Source: Asterias amurensis (lineage: Eukaryota > Echinodermata > Asteroidea > Forcipulatida > Asteriidae). From it: a DNA stretch of 64,000 nucleotides. Both the position numbers and the translations under genes were made by a program. Shown here piece after piece: positions 57,101 to 64,000 of the stretch. Position 1 is the stretch's first letter. Each line of letters begins with the position of its first letter. Location of the stretch: positions 20,707,832-20,771,831 of the forward strand of contig NC_092649.1 in NCBI RefSeq assembly GCF_032118995.1, given 5' to 3'. The notes under the pieces are model-generated. The model saw nothing but the letters and a program-made list of their open reading frames with translations. It did not search any database and was not told the DNA's origin.

Positions 57101-60100
57101 TCGGTCTATTTACACATTATTTTGTGGGAAAACATTAATCTTTGATCAACTGCACTCCTTGCAAAGGAACACACGGTAGCACAAGAGACAATCTTATAGC
57201 TGGAACTCATTATCCCCAAGAAAGTACTAATAAAACAGAAATGTAGATGAATGTTTTAGTAATATTGGAAATTGCCTGGAAATGGTTGCCTGTAAATTAC
57301 ACTGCTTTGGGATGTGTGTCTCGGATGTAGTTGAACTGATTGCACTTCTGATATCAATTATGTTTTGAAAAAATTGCTAAACTCAAGGACATCTTTAGAA
57401 TTTAAAGGAATGTTTCCTTTTTCAGGCATGATATTTTACTTTAGTCTGATTCCCGAGTTTTTTGCCTCTGGGCAATTCTCTGAAAAAATGGTAATTAAAA
57501 AGCCTGAAATATATGTTAAACCATGAACATGTAGGTCAGCCATTGTGCCAAACAATTATGCTCCTAAGTAGAAACTATAAATACATAGCAAACTTGCGGG
57601 TACAACCATGTGTAAATCTCTTAGGGCGAGTGTTGGCTCTGAAAAGAGCCGGTTTGGTCTCGACGTTTCAAACAGTATACTCTGCTCGTCTTCTTATTTC
57701 TCCACACCATGCAAAGCTTCAAACAATAATTATTTTCCTACTTCATCCAAAGATAAATATCATGCCTGCTTTGAGTGTGACTTGATCTTCAACCGTATTC
57801 CAAGAATTCATACAAACCATTTTTAGAAATTTTTAGTTGCCGATTTTCTCCTCCAAATATCTTCTAAGCCTGCGTGTTTTCTTTAAAGGTCCGGGTTTAG
57901 CCTTCGTTGCCTATCCCACGGCTGTCGACACGATGGCTGGGGCACCGTTCTGGTCAGTGCTGTTCTTCGGCATGTTGATTATGCTAGGACTCGACAGTCA
58001 GGTGATATATACTAGATATCGAGTGGGAGACTTTAAAACACTAGGTGGCAGCAGACCTACGAGGTAAATTTCCACTGGTTACGTACCGAGAACAATGGAT
58101 TTTACCTGGACAGTTTGCTGCCACCAAGCGTCCCGAAAGTCTCCCATTGTTTCACTGCATTACAGTTTCTGAAATATCTTTTAACTTTGCAGTTAAACAA
58201 AATAAACAACTTTTGAGGTAAAGCTTGTGGTACTAACTACATGAAACGTATCATAGACCTTTATCACGCTGTCACCATCTTGGTCATGTTCCCTGTTTTC
58301 ATAACAACGAATGCTAACATTCACTGCGCAAAAATGACACTAGACTATTATTTCGTCCAGCCTCAGTTTGGTTTCATAGAGTTGGAATGGAGTGAAATCA
58401 AGATGGCCACACCGTGATTAAGGTCTATACCTTTTCCTTAAACTTTGTTTACTTATTTTTATTTTAAAAATCTTTAGACATAGTACACATTGATTACAAG
58501 TTGGGCAGGGGCTGCAAAGGTAAAACAAAAGTATAAAAACGGTCACCTTAAGAGGTGTAAGACAACCTACCCCTGCCAACGATAAAAATATAATTAAATC
58601 ATGATAAAAAGGAGATAATACCTGTCAAAGCAGTCAATGGAAAGAAAATTATTGTACCTACTGAGAGATCTGGACTCTTTTGAATGAGGCTTTAAAATGG
58701 TTCACTGACGATTGGCTTTTGATTTCTTCGTCAATGACATTCCACAAGCAAGGACCAAATGCCCGAAATGCAGGCATGTAGTCCTTTAAAGGCACTGGAC
58801 AACTTTGGTAATTATACTTAAAATAGTTGTTAGCATAACAGCTTACTTGGTAACGAACAATGGTGAGCTGTTGATAGTATAAAACAATGTGAGAAACGAC
58901 CCCCTCTGAAGTTACATAGTTTTTGAGAAAGAGGTAATTTCTCACTCAAATATTATGTGAATTGAATGAGACCTCCGCTAAGGTCTCGCAATCAAGCATC
59001 TGAAAGGACTGAAAAGGTTTTTTTACGTCCATTTTTCTTTTGCAACCTCGACGACCAAATTGAGTCAAAATGTTCACAGAGTTGTTATTTTATGGAAGTG
59101 TCGTGGCCGAGCGGTTAAGAGCACCGAATTCAAACTCTGGTGTTTCTGATCAGCAGAGTGTGGGTTCGAATCCCCAGCCGTGACACTGTGTCCTTGAGCA
59201 AGACACTTATCCATTGCTTCGTCCTTCGGATGGGACGTAAAGCCGTTGGTCCCATGTGTTGTGTAACGCATGTAAAAGAACCCAGTGCACTTATCGAAAA
59301 GAGAAGGGGTTCGCCCCGGTGTTCCTGGTTGTGGCTGCTTAATGCGCCGTAGCACCTTGTAACCCCTTACAAGGTGCTAAATAACTGGGTCTCAGAAATC
59401 ATCACTACAATAACCTATCTTTCTGAAAGTTTGTATATACTCAGCGCCTTGAGTACCTTGTTTGGTAGATACGTGCGCTATATAAGACTTCGATATTATT
59501 ATTATTATTTTATGCATATGTTGGGATACATCAAAAAGTGAGAATACTGGTCTTTGACAATTACAAAATGTGTCCAATGCCTTTAAGCACATCCCTATCG
59601 ACAACAATCTGATCTTTCGTACCCCTGGACTGCTTCCAACATTCCAACATTAATGTAGTACCCCTCCCTTTTTATTTTAATAGTTTAGTTGAAACTATTC
59701 TCCAAAATAATTACTCTGAACACAAAATGTTTTTTAATGGCAATTACAAATCAGAGTACCTTTATGATTGTAAAAGTGAACCAAATTGTTTGTTCTCTAT
59801 TTCTATGAAATAAATTAGTCATCACTGTTAGTTCCCCTGAGAAACGGTCGTTAAAAGTACTGGACACCTTTGGTAATTGTCAAAGACCAGCATTCTCACT
59901 TGGTGTATCTCAACATATGCATATAAACATTACAAACCTGTGAACATTTTGACTCGATGTGTCACTAAGTTGCAAGAAAACAATGAAAGAGAAAACACCA
60001 CTGTTGCAGTAAGTTGTGCGCTTTCAGAGAGGCTTCAACCACCATATTCGAGTGAGAAATTACCTCTTTCTCAAAAACTATACGTTACTTCAGAAGAAAC

Positions 60101-63100
60101 CGTTTCTCCCAATATTTATAAGCTCCCCATTGCTCGTTGCCAAGTAAGTTTTTATGCTCACAACTATTTTGAGTAATTACCAATGGTTTGGTTTCCATTG
60201 CCTTAAGTATAACAGAAGTACAGTTCTACAAAGCATTACCCTGCATTAATTTAATTTCATGTGTTAATGTGTTCCTGTTTTAATGTTTACAGTTCTGTGT
60301 TGTTGAGGGATTTGCAACCTCTATCATGGACGCCTGGCCCCAGTTTAATCTCCGGAAAAGACGCAGCCAGTTCCTGGTCGCAATTTGCGTTATCGACTTC
60401 TTCCTTAATCTCTTTTGTATAACTGAGGTACATTCTGAAATGATTGATAGTGTTCATAATATTAATGTATAACTATTGCTCTCATGAAGTTTTCCTTGAG
60501 TCGAAGGCCACACACATATATCGTAGCCTAGATGACCTTTTTGTTTCGGATCAATTCCCCGGGCCGACCCCGTTGTGCTCATCCAAGAGCAAGTTCGAGT
60601 GTGCACAATAATTAACTAAAGGTTGACCATTTTGACTCGAACCCAGGCTGGTCGACCATTGGTTGACTACTGTGGTCGACCAAGTTGGAACCAGCCTCGA
60701 GCCCATGGTTTCTTCACTGGTCCCAACAGCATGTTCCATTCTAACATGTGTTAAGCACAGAGGGGAACCAGTGACACTTTAGCGAAAAGGTGGAAGGTTG
60801 ACTAGACTTACCAAACGAGTCGTTCGGGTGAGTACGTCACTGCGCATGTGCATTGCTAGTCTGTGGTCGACCACTGGTGGACTAAACGCACTCGAACTTG
60901 CCCCAAGTGAGCCCCTGAATTTAACCAATCAAACGCAAGCTATCCCCAGCATTCACATCAATGCATTTTGTGACATCAGAGATTCTGTCCACCGGAGATT
61001 CCGTCCCACCATATAGACGATGTGACCTTTGACATCACATGTTTACAAAAGAGCCACAGAGCCTTGACTTTCTGAGGGCACGATTTGTACACAGCCTAAT
61101 GGACGAAAACATAAAATCTGTTACTTTATGGAGATTGCACTGTCTATTTCGCATCAACTTTTGATATGACGAAAGGGGGCACATCTCAAAACTTGGCCAG
61201 CTTTTACTTTCATAATTCTTGCATTTATGTGAAAATTTTTGACACAAAATCAACTTTCCCATATGACCTGTCCAGTATTGTGCCTGCAAGATCACTCAAA
61301 GATTGTGCACACTTATTGTAAACAAAGTTCACATGGTCTATTAGCTATAACTTCGCTCGTCCCCGTCGCCTTGCTTTAACCAAAGGCGCTGGGATGGGCA
61401 AACGTGTCGTGTACTGTCATTGGTTTAATAATGCGCAGTCCCATCATGCATCACACTCACACTGCACCATATTTTTATGCACTGTACGCATGACGTACTT
61501 CCTGAACAGGAATCTGTGCAAGCGATTAGCCCATCCCAGCGGTCCTGGGTAGACTGGCCGCTGGGGCTGAGCGAAGGTCTATAGCGAGCTGTGTACAAAC
61601 TTCTTCTGATAGCGCCCTCTATTAAATCCCCCTATATCAGCCTCCTATATTAATTTCCTATATGGTGGACAGAATCTCTGGGGAGATCGGAACTTCTTTC
61701 AGTACAATTTGGTTTTTTTCAACCCCATGCTGATTCAATAGTTGATACAAAACTTACCGCTTAGTCGCTGTTTTAAGGACACTGGACACTATTGGTAGTT
61801 GTCATAGACTAGTCTTCTCACTTGCTGTATCTCAACATATGCATAAATTAACAAACCTGTGAACATTTGAGCTCAATCTGTCGTCGAAGTTGCGAGACAA
61901 TAATGAAAAAAGAAACTTCACACGAAACTTCAAGATGCTTGATTTCGAGACCTCAAATTCTAAATCTGAGGTCTCGAAATCAAATTCGTGGAAAATTACT
62001 TCTTTCTCAAACTTTACGTTACTTCAGAGGGAGCCGTTTCTCACAATGTTTCATTCCATCAACCTCTCCCCATAACTCGTTATCAAGTAGGGTTTCATGC
62101 GAAAAATTATTTTGAGTAATTACCAATAGTGTGCACTGCCTTTAAGGCTGAAATGTGCGTCAAACTTCCCTAAAGAAATTTAAACAAAATGTAGGTTATT
62201 GACAAAGTTTTTGTAACCCGGATTCCTGGTAACTCTGAGCTGGGATTTTTCAGAGAATAAGGGGAACCAAAGTTAACTCTTATATTTGTCTTGCTTTCTT
62301 TTGTTGATTTCTAGGGAGGAGTTTACATATTCCAGTTGATGGATACCTACGCTGCTAGTGGGATGCCCCTGTTATGGGTAGCTGGTTGGGAGTGTGTGGC
62401 CGTTTCATATGGTTATGGTACCAGACGAATGTACAATGACGTCACCACAATGTTAACCTTCACCCCAGGGTGGTTTTGGCCAATAAGCTGGGCCATACTC
62501 ACTCCTGTTGTGTCATTTGTAAGTTTAAAACCATTACGTTGTGATATTGATTAGTAAAATAGTTGGATGTTGAGTTAGTTCTTACCAAAAATCATGCTTA
62601 TTTCATTCATGCATGCGTACATACAGTATTGGTTTGCATATGCAATATACTTGTACATTAAGCAGACGCACAAACGTGTAGCAGTATGCCACCATCAGCC
62701 CTCATACAGAGAGGAGCAAAGTTCCCTTATTTTGCCAACGAATAGATATATTGAATATATTTATAAATTGAATGAATTTGCGCTCTCGAACAGGCTGGTC
62801 CTGGAGAGAGCGCAATAATAAGTTCCGATAGGATAAGGACATGTGTTGGCTTTATATGGTAAAGCACGTTCGTCGAATTTTAACTGTGAATCTCCATAAC
62901 CATGAAGGCTATGTGAAATTATGCGAGGTCAAATGTGATAATGTACGTTAGTTCAACAGCAGATCTCTGGTGATCCACGAGCCTCGTAGTGTGACGTCGG
63001 TTGTTCAGGTTAGTGCACGTCATCAAAGATGGCGGCCAATGCAGAGGGATTCAAGTGCGTACGCAAAATGTGAAATATTAACCTATTATTTTCATGGAAA

Positions 63101-63341
63101 GGGTATACCTTTCTTTTAAAAGAACCACTTCATTTTGATCACGAACACAATGTTGATTTCTGTTCCATAGGGGATATTCATCTTTAGTCTGGTTGCCTAT
63201 AAGGGGCCGAAGTATGGAGAGGATTATTACTACGATTCGACAGGTGAAATGCTGGGTTGGTTTATGGCTCTGGCTCCCATGCAGTGGATCCCAAGCTACG
63301 CTATCTACCTTTTTATCGTTACCCCAGGAACAATGCGTGAG
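38769..63341 (+). CDS. SLC6-family Na+/Cl- coupled transporter, paralogue C (partial, last exon outside window)
   Basis: Exons seen: 38769-39147, 45028-45159, 47915-48182, 52791-52923, 54579-54713, 55109-55212, 56113-56237, 57889-58001, 60293-60427, 62315-62518, 63171-63341 (1899 nt, exactly 633 codons). No stop is reached; the C-terminal tail exon of A and B has no counterpart before 64000, so the gene is cut by the window, not broken. The N-tail is the longest of the three (about 95 residues before REGW), rich in Asn, Asp and Glu, with Cys-Cys near residue 85. EL2 has both Cys and four sequons (NLT, NNS, NGT, NLS), more than A or B. Ion-site motifs are intact: [24 protein letters not shown]. 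Introns are much larger than in A or B because of repeats. Most of the protein is well diverged from A and B, except TM1 and TM6, which are nearly base-identical. Substrate unknown. Confidence 0.92.
39159..39745. repeat. Degenerate tandem repeat in gene C intron 1
   Basis: About 14 units of roughly 40-45 bp built on AGTTACCTGGTTACTGACA and ATGTAACTAACAAGTTAATT. Starts 12 bp past the exon 1 donor. Confidence 0.85.
40094..40490. mobile_element. MITE family 1, complete copy with internal hairpin
   Basis: TTAAAGGCACTGACCGCTAT at left, AGTGTCCAGCTGTCTTTAAA at right. Internal palindrome GATTTCGAGACCTCA / TGAGGTCTCGAAATC at 40257-40271 and 40283-40297. Confidence 0.8.
40841..41232. mobile_element. 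Foldback MITE family 2 (about 390-bp palindrome)
   Basis: TTAAATGAACACGTTGCCTT to GAGGCAACGTGTTCCTTTAA, centre GGAGTCAAAAATTTGACTCC near 41040. Abuts a MITE family 1 end at 41229. Confidence 0.85.
41229..41450. mobile_element. MITE family 1, one end intact
   Basis: TTTAAAGACATTGGACACTT at left, then AAAGACCAACCAGTCTTCTC, AGAGGGAACCGTTTCTCACA, CTCTCCCCATTACTCG. Right terminus lost. Confidence 0.65.
41981..42118 (+). mobile_element. Structured repeat (hammerhead-like module)
   Basis: CTGAAGACAAGCATGACGTA, CGTACGAAACCTCGAGACC, then hairpin AGCTCT-TTTC-AGAGCT at 42058-42073. The first module is expanded by a TATGAG microsatellite. Confidence 0.6.
42431..42770. mobile_element. MITE family 4 copy
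   Basis: TAGACGATGTAGCCTGTGAC at left, ACAAAGTTCACATGGTATAT at right; interior as at 22171 and 61013. Confidence 0.7.
43350..43600. repeat. GGGTCA/TGACCC-rich dispersed repeat
   Basis: AGCACTCTAAAAGTAAACTC start, multiple GGGTCA half-sites, ends GGGTCAATTCTGACCCGGGA like the 16200 copy. Confidence 0.65.
44213..44546. mobile_element. MITE family 1, complete copy
   Basis: TAAAGGCAGTGGACACTTGG at left, AGTGTCCACACTGCCTTTAA at right. Gene C intron 1. Confidence 0.8.
44840..44900. repeat. Short CGTACGTAC cluster
   Basis: Three GTACGTAC-type words in 60 bp (TTACGTACAAAAG, GTGTACGTACAAAAC, GTGTACGTACACAATG), about 130 bp upstream of gene C exon 2. Same words as the array at 17750-18515. Confidence 0.6.
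45028..45159 (+). CDS. Gene C exon 2: TM1-TM2
   Basis: Acceptor TCCAAG, donor GTCAGG (weak but GT). Encodes [19 protein letters not shown] and [14 protein letters not shown]. Length 132 as in A and B. Confidence 0.9.
45650..45732. repeat. Short foldback element
   Basis: TGCGGCACCATAATGTAGCC with CTGAGCCCTAA, and the near-complement TTAGGGCTCGGGC with TATATTATGGTGCCGCA at 45703-45732. About 30-bp arms. Confidence 0.7.
45777..45793 (+). repeat. 17-base poly-G tract
   Basis: Uninterrupted run of G; shorter runs at 25323-25336 (14 G) and 63419-63430 (12 G). Confidence 0.9.
45991..46104 (+). pseudogene. C-terminal remnant of a LINE reverse transcriptase
   Basis: An open 38-codon stretch ends [20 protein letters not shown] then YLFN and a stop. 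This resembles the LP.HI....FKS.LKT.LF terminus common in CR1/L2/Rex-type non-LTR retrotransposons. Upstream domains are absent, so it is a 5'-truncated dead copy in gene C intron 2. Confidence 0.6.
46105..46262 (+). mobile_element. LINE 3' UTR with (ATT)n tail
   Basis: Directly follows the ORF remnant. Has GTAAAGCGCTTTGAGG, GAAGCGCTATATAAAAAC and a terminal (ATT)n repeat. The SINE at 59095-59504 ends in a similar tail. Confidence 0.65.
46690..47045. mobile_element. MITE family 1, complete copy
   Basis: TTAAAGTCAGTGGACACTAT at left, AGTGTCCACTGCCTTTAA at right; closely resembles the copy at 71-389. Confidence 0.8.
47271..47416. mobile_element. MITE family 3 (CTCF-like TIR)
   Basis: ATGGGAGACTCTTGGGACGC at left, GCGTTCCAAAGTCTCCCAT at right; complement of TAGGTGGCAG at 47388-47397. 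About 146 bp, no ORF. Confidence 0.8.
47541..47836. mobile_element. MITE family 1, diverged copy
   Basis: AGAGACACTAGACACCGTTG at left, AGTCCAGTGCCTTTAA at right, with CTTCAGAGGGAGCCGTTTCT inside. Ends about 80 bp before gene C exon 3. Confidence 0.7.
47915..48182 (+). CDS. Gene C exon 3: TM3 and EL2
   Basis: Acceptor CTACAG, donor GTAAGT. Encodes [20 protein letters not shown]2 with two Cys and four N-glycosylation sequons, ending QYWE. Confidence 0.93.
48312..48698. mobile_element. MITE family 1, complete copy
   Basis: TTAAAGACAGTGTACACTAT at left, CAGTGTCCACTGCCTTTAA at right. Gene C intron 3. Confidence 0.8.
48775..49010. repeat. Dispersed repeat, unclassified
   Basis: Related to 5700-5960: GTGACAGTAACAGTTTTCAG, CCAAGTGAGATGATTCTCGT. 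No termini defined. Confidence 0.4.
49072..49335 (+). mobile_element. tRNA-headed SINE, family 1 variant
   Basis: GGTGTCGTGGACGAGTGG head, TTGGGCAAGGCACTTTACCA, GGCATCCGGTCCAGGAGG. Resembles the 6626 copy. The 143-codon ORF at 49086-49517 is an accident of this element. Confidence 0.6.
49850..49955 (+). mobile_element. Structured repeat, best hammerhead-like copy
   Basis: CTGATGA at 49851-49857, stem GATC/GATC (49859-49862 and 49873-49876), GAAAC from 49877, then hairpin GGTTCT-TTTC-AGAACC at 49899-49914. The base pair next to the core is C with C, so an active ribozyme is not shown. Confidence 0.6.
50760..51475 (+). repeat. Three tandem copies of a LINE-tail-like repeat
   Basis: Each copy has a TGTCATGTC-type start, TTTGT/TCTGT-rich middle, AAAACAGCCCCATACTCTA and TTTAT stretch; the last ends CTGAATTGAATTGAATT. 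Related to 25655-25905. Confidence 0.5.
51600..51970. repeat. Locally duplicated segment
   Basis: CACATTGTGTCCATATGG and AAGTAAACAGCTCCC recur at about 100-bp spacing; AGCAGGATACCAGTTACATT recurs at 52428, on the other side of the MITE at 51971-52390. Confidence 0.6.
51971..52390. mobile_element. MITE family 1, complete copy
   Basis: TAAAGACATTGGACACTATT at left, AGTGTCCACTGCATTTAA at right. Contains CCTCAGATTCTAAATCTGAG as an internal hairpin. Confidence 0.8.
52791..52923 (+). CDS. Gene C exon 4: TM4
   Basis: Acceptor CCGTAG, donor GTAAAC. Encodes [18 protein letters not shown] and TM4 ending [11 protein letters not shown]. Confidence 0.92.
53061..53362. mobile_element. Long foldback element (about 300 bp)
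   Basis: Left arm GATTTACATTAAACTTACAT through GAAATGAGTAAAACAATG; right arm is its near-complement CATTGTTTTACTCATTTC through GTAAGTTTAGTGTAAATC. A half copy is at 45345-45430. Confidence 0.75.
53459..53797. mobile_element. MITE family 1, diverged copy
   Basis: Right end TTTAGTGCCCAGTGCCTTTAA; interior TTTCAGAGAGAATCGTTTCT. Left end partly worn. Confidence 0.6.
54579..54713 (+). CDS. Gene C exon 5: TM5
   Basis: Acceptor TTTCAG, donor GTAAGA. Encodes [20 protein letters not shown], then [21 protein letters not shown], which is closer to the usual family motif GILFYITP than A or B. Confidence 0.93.
55109..55212 (+). CDS. Gene C exon 6: TM6
   Basis: Acceptor GGCAG, donor GTGAGT. Only two base differences from gene A exon 6 in 104, although the neighbouring exons 5 and 7 are strongly diverged. 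Confidence 0.94.
56113..56237 (+). CDS. Gene C exon 7: TM7
   Basis: Acceptor TGACAG, donor GTAAAT. Encodes [18 protein letters not shown] and [11 protein letters not shown]. Confidence 0.91.
57592..57695 (-). mobile_element. Structured repeat (hammerhead-like module)
   Basis: Hairpin GGCTCT-GAAA-AGAGCC at 57635-57650; the reverse strand carries AAGACGAGCAGAGTATACTG then GAAACGTCGAGACC. Confidence 0.6.
57889..58001 (+). CDS. Gene C exon 8: EL4 and TM8
   Basis: Acceptor TTAAAG, donor GTGATA. Encodes [20 protein letters not shown] and TM8 to GLDSQ. Clearly diverged in DNA from the identical A/B pair. Confidence 0.92.
58022..58147. mobile_element. MITE family 3 (CTCF-like TIR)
   Basis: GTGGGAGACTTTAAAACACT at left, GCGTCCCGAAAGTCTCCCAT at right; TAGGTGGCAG at 58042-58051. 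Starts 20 bp after gene C exon 8. Confidence 0.8.
58253..58428. mobile_element. Small MITE (TIR ATAGACCTTTATCACGCT)
   Basis: Left ATAGACCTTTATCACGCTGT and CACCATCTTGG; right CCAAGATGGCC-like complement ending TTAAGGTCTAT. Second copy at 6792-6954. Confidence 0.7.
58785..59586. mobile_element. MITE family 1 interrupted by a SINE
   Basis: TTTAAAGGCACTGGACAACT at 58785, TGTGTCCAATGCCTTTAA at 59586. The interior stops at TTATTTTATG (59094), is interrupted by the SINE, and resumes with CATATGTTGGGATACATC. Confidence 0.8.
59095..59504 (+). mobile_element. Full-length tRNA-Leu-like SINE with target duplication
   Basis: GTGTCGTGGCCGAGCGGTTA head and GGGTTCGAATCCCC B box, body, then GCGCTATATAAGACTTCG and an (ATT)n tail. 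Flanked by the 10-bp direct repeat TTATTTTATG at 59085-59094 and 59505-59514. Confidence 0.85.
59851..60207. mobile_element. MITE family 1, diverged copy
   Basis: TTAAAAGTACTGGACACCTT at left, GGTTTCCATTGCCTTAA at right. Ends 85 bp before gene C exon 9. Confidence 0.7.
60293..60427 (+). CDS. Gene C exon 9: TM8 end and TM9
   Basis: Acceptor TTACAG, donor GTACAT. Encodes [24 protein letters not shown] and TM9. Confidence 0.92.
61013..61341. mobile_element. MITE family 4, complete copy
   Basis: ATAGACGATGTGACCTTTG at 61013-61031 and CAAAGTTCACATGGTCTAT at 61323-61341 are inverted (17 of 19). Confidence 0.8.
61344..61585. mobile_element. Small MITE, adjacent to the family 4 copy
   Basis: GCTATAACTTCGCTCGTCCC at left, GGGGCTGAGCGAAGGTCTAT with AGC at right, inverted with one-base slips. 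Single copy in the window. Confidence 0.55.
61772..62145. mobile_element. MITE family 1, complete copy with internal hairpin
   Basis: TTTAAGGACACTGGACACTA at left, AGTGTGCACTGCCTTTAA at right. Perfect internal stem GATTTCGAGACCTCA / TGAGGTCTCGAAATC at 61941-61955 and 61967-61981. Confidence 0.8.
62315..62518 (+). CDS. Gene C exon 10: TM10 and TM11 start
   Basis: Acceptor TTCTAG, donor GTAAGT. 68 codons, [21 protein letters not shown] and so on in two parts, ending in TPVVSF. Confidence 0.92.
63171..63341 (+). CDS. Gene C exon 11: TM11 end and TM12
   Basis: Acceptor CCATAG, donor GTAGGA. 57 codons: [21 protein letters not shown] and TM12 ending TPGTMRE. The remaining tail exon lies past the window edge. 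Confidence 0.91.
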
Positions 63342-63424
63342 GTAGGATTTTATAAAACAAACTCGTAAATGACTAAATAAGAAAACGTACAATGGCCAGA
63401 TTACTTGGGATTGTAACAGGGGGG

Positions 63425-63648
63425 GGGGGGACTTTGGAACGCTAGGTGGCAGCAGACTTGCCAGAAAGATTTCCATCGGTACACGCTCTGTAGGCGTTTA
63501 AGTGCATGCTGGTCTAGCTAGCGCCCAGGTTATCTGCGAAAAGGTATTTTGATAACGTAGTTTTTAGCATGCGCACATGATTTATAACCGAAAACAATGG
63601 ACTTGCCTAGTGAGTCTGCTGCCACCAAGCGTCTCTAAAGTTGCCCAT
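63425..63648. mobile_element. MITE family 3 (CTCF-like TIR), long copy
   Basis: ACTTTGGAACGCTAGGTGGC at left, GCCACCAAGCGTCTCTAAAG at right; TAGGTGGCAG at 63443-63452. Next to a 12-base poly-G tract. Confidence 0.7.
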
Positions 63649-64000
63649 TGGTGTTAATTTAAAACAAACTTTATTAAAACTCTGTACTGATGGCCGCTGT
63701 CAGCACATGCTGACATGTTTTATATGCCATGATGATATCTTAAGCTGGACCATTCCACACCTTCAAGAGGGGTGTCGATCAACAGGGTTCAGCGATTTGG
63801 TTAAAAGGGGTTTGACAAAACTCTACCAGAATCACTGTATATAAATCGTTCCAATTTGTAAACAGAAACGGTAACGGATTAGTGTAATTTTTAATGGTAG
63901 ATGAAACCAAATTATAAATCTTGAGCACACAAATAAGCTTAATAATGAGTCTTATCCAGGCAAAACATTGACTTGTTAACAAAAAACTATACAAAACAAA
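63649..64000. other. Gene C intron 11, right edge
   Basis: No match to the C-terminal tail exon of A or B (no [14 protein letters not shown] coding). Nothing else recognised. Confidence 0.5.

Larger units (their letters stand above)
60977..61680. repeat. 700-bp segment bounded by a 17-bp perfect inverted repeat
   Basis: CAGAGATTCTGTCCACC at 60977-60993 and its exact complement at 61664-61680 enclose two MITEs. Possibly a composite or an older element opened by insertions. Confidence 0.6.

Noticed and set aside
59095..59185. Functional tRNA-Leu gene
   Set aside because: Acceptor and T-arm pairing is incomplete, and the element continues into a SINE body with target duplications.
38769..64000. 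Gene C as a truncated pseudogene
   Set aside because: Eleven exons are open with correct splice sites; only the final exon is missing, and the window simply ends.

Overview
The window is animal nuclear DNA, AT-rich, with small phase-conserved exons, GT-AG introns and many short transposable elements. The gene family and the dispersed tRNA-headed SINEs, inverted-repeat MITEs and LINE remnants fit a marine invertebrate, most likely an echinoderm or relative. That placement is an inference; no marker in the window proves it.

The only protein-coding genes I can support are three tandem, same-strand paralogues of the SLC6 family (sodium- and chloride-coupled neurotransmitter/amino-acid/osmolyte transporters, 12 transmembrane helices, LeuT fold). 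Gene A (3200-14977, 12 exons, 681 aa) and gene B (20971-32472, 12 exons, 655 aa) are complete. Gene C (38769-63341, 11 exons, 633 codons seen) runs off the right edge, and its last exon, the C-terminal tail, should lie beyond 64000. Internal exons have the same lengths in all three (132, 268, 133, 135, 104, 125, 113, 135, 204, 171 nt) and the same phases, so this is a local duplication series. Ion-site residues are intact. The best clade match from memory of family motifs is GABA/taurine/betaine/creatine-type, but the substrate is not known.

Region by region: 1-3199 is non-coding with a MITE and a 24-26 bp minisatellite; 3200-14977 is gene A; 14978-20970 is intergenic, with a CGTACGTAC-rich tandem array and SINEs; 20971-32472 is gene B; 32473-38768 is intergenic, with a minisatellite and nested foldback elements; 38769-64000 is gene C, whose introns are swollen with mobile DNA.

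The main biological signal is a patchwork of near-identity between paralogues. The exon parts for TM1 and TM6 are almost identical at the nucleotide level in all three genes, and TM3, TM5 and TM8 are almost identical between A and B, while adjacent exons (for example TM2) differ by about 23%. Silent sites are identical too, which suggests recurrent gene conversion over the helices that form the substrate site. A second signal is a dispersed repeat with a CTGANGA-hairpin-GAAAC module and a second hairpin whose stem changes are compensated between copies. It resembles the hammerhead motifs of Penelope-like elements. Other repeats carry CTCF-like cores or GGTCAnnnTGACC palindromes.
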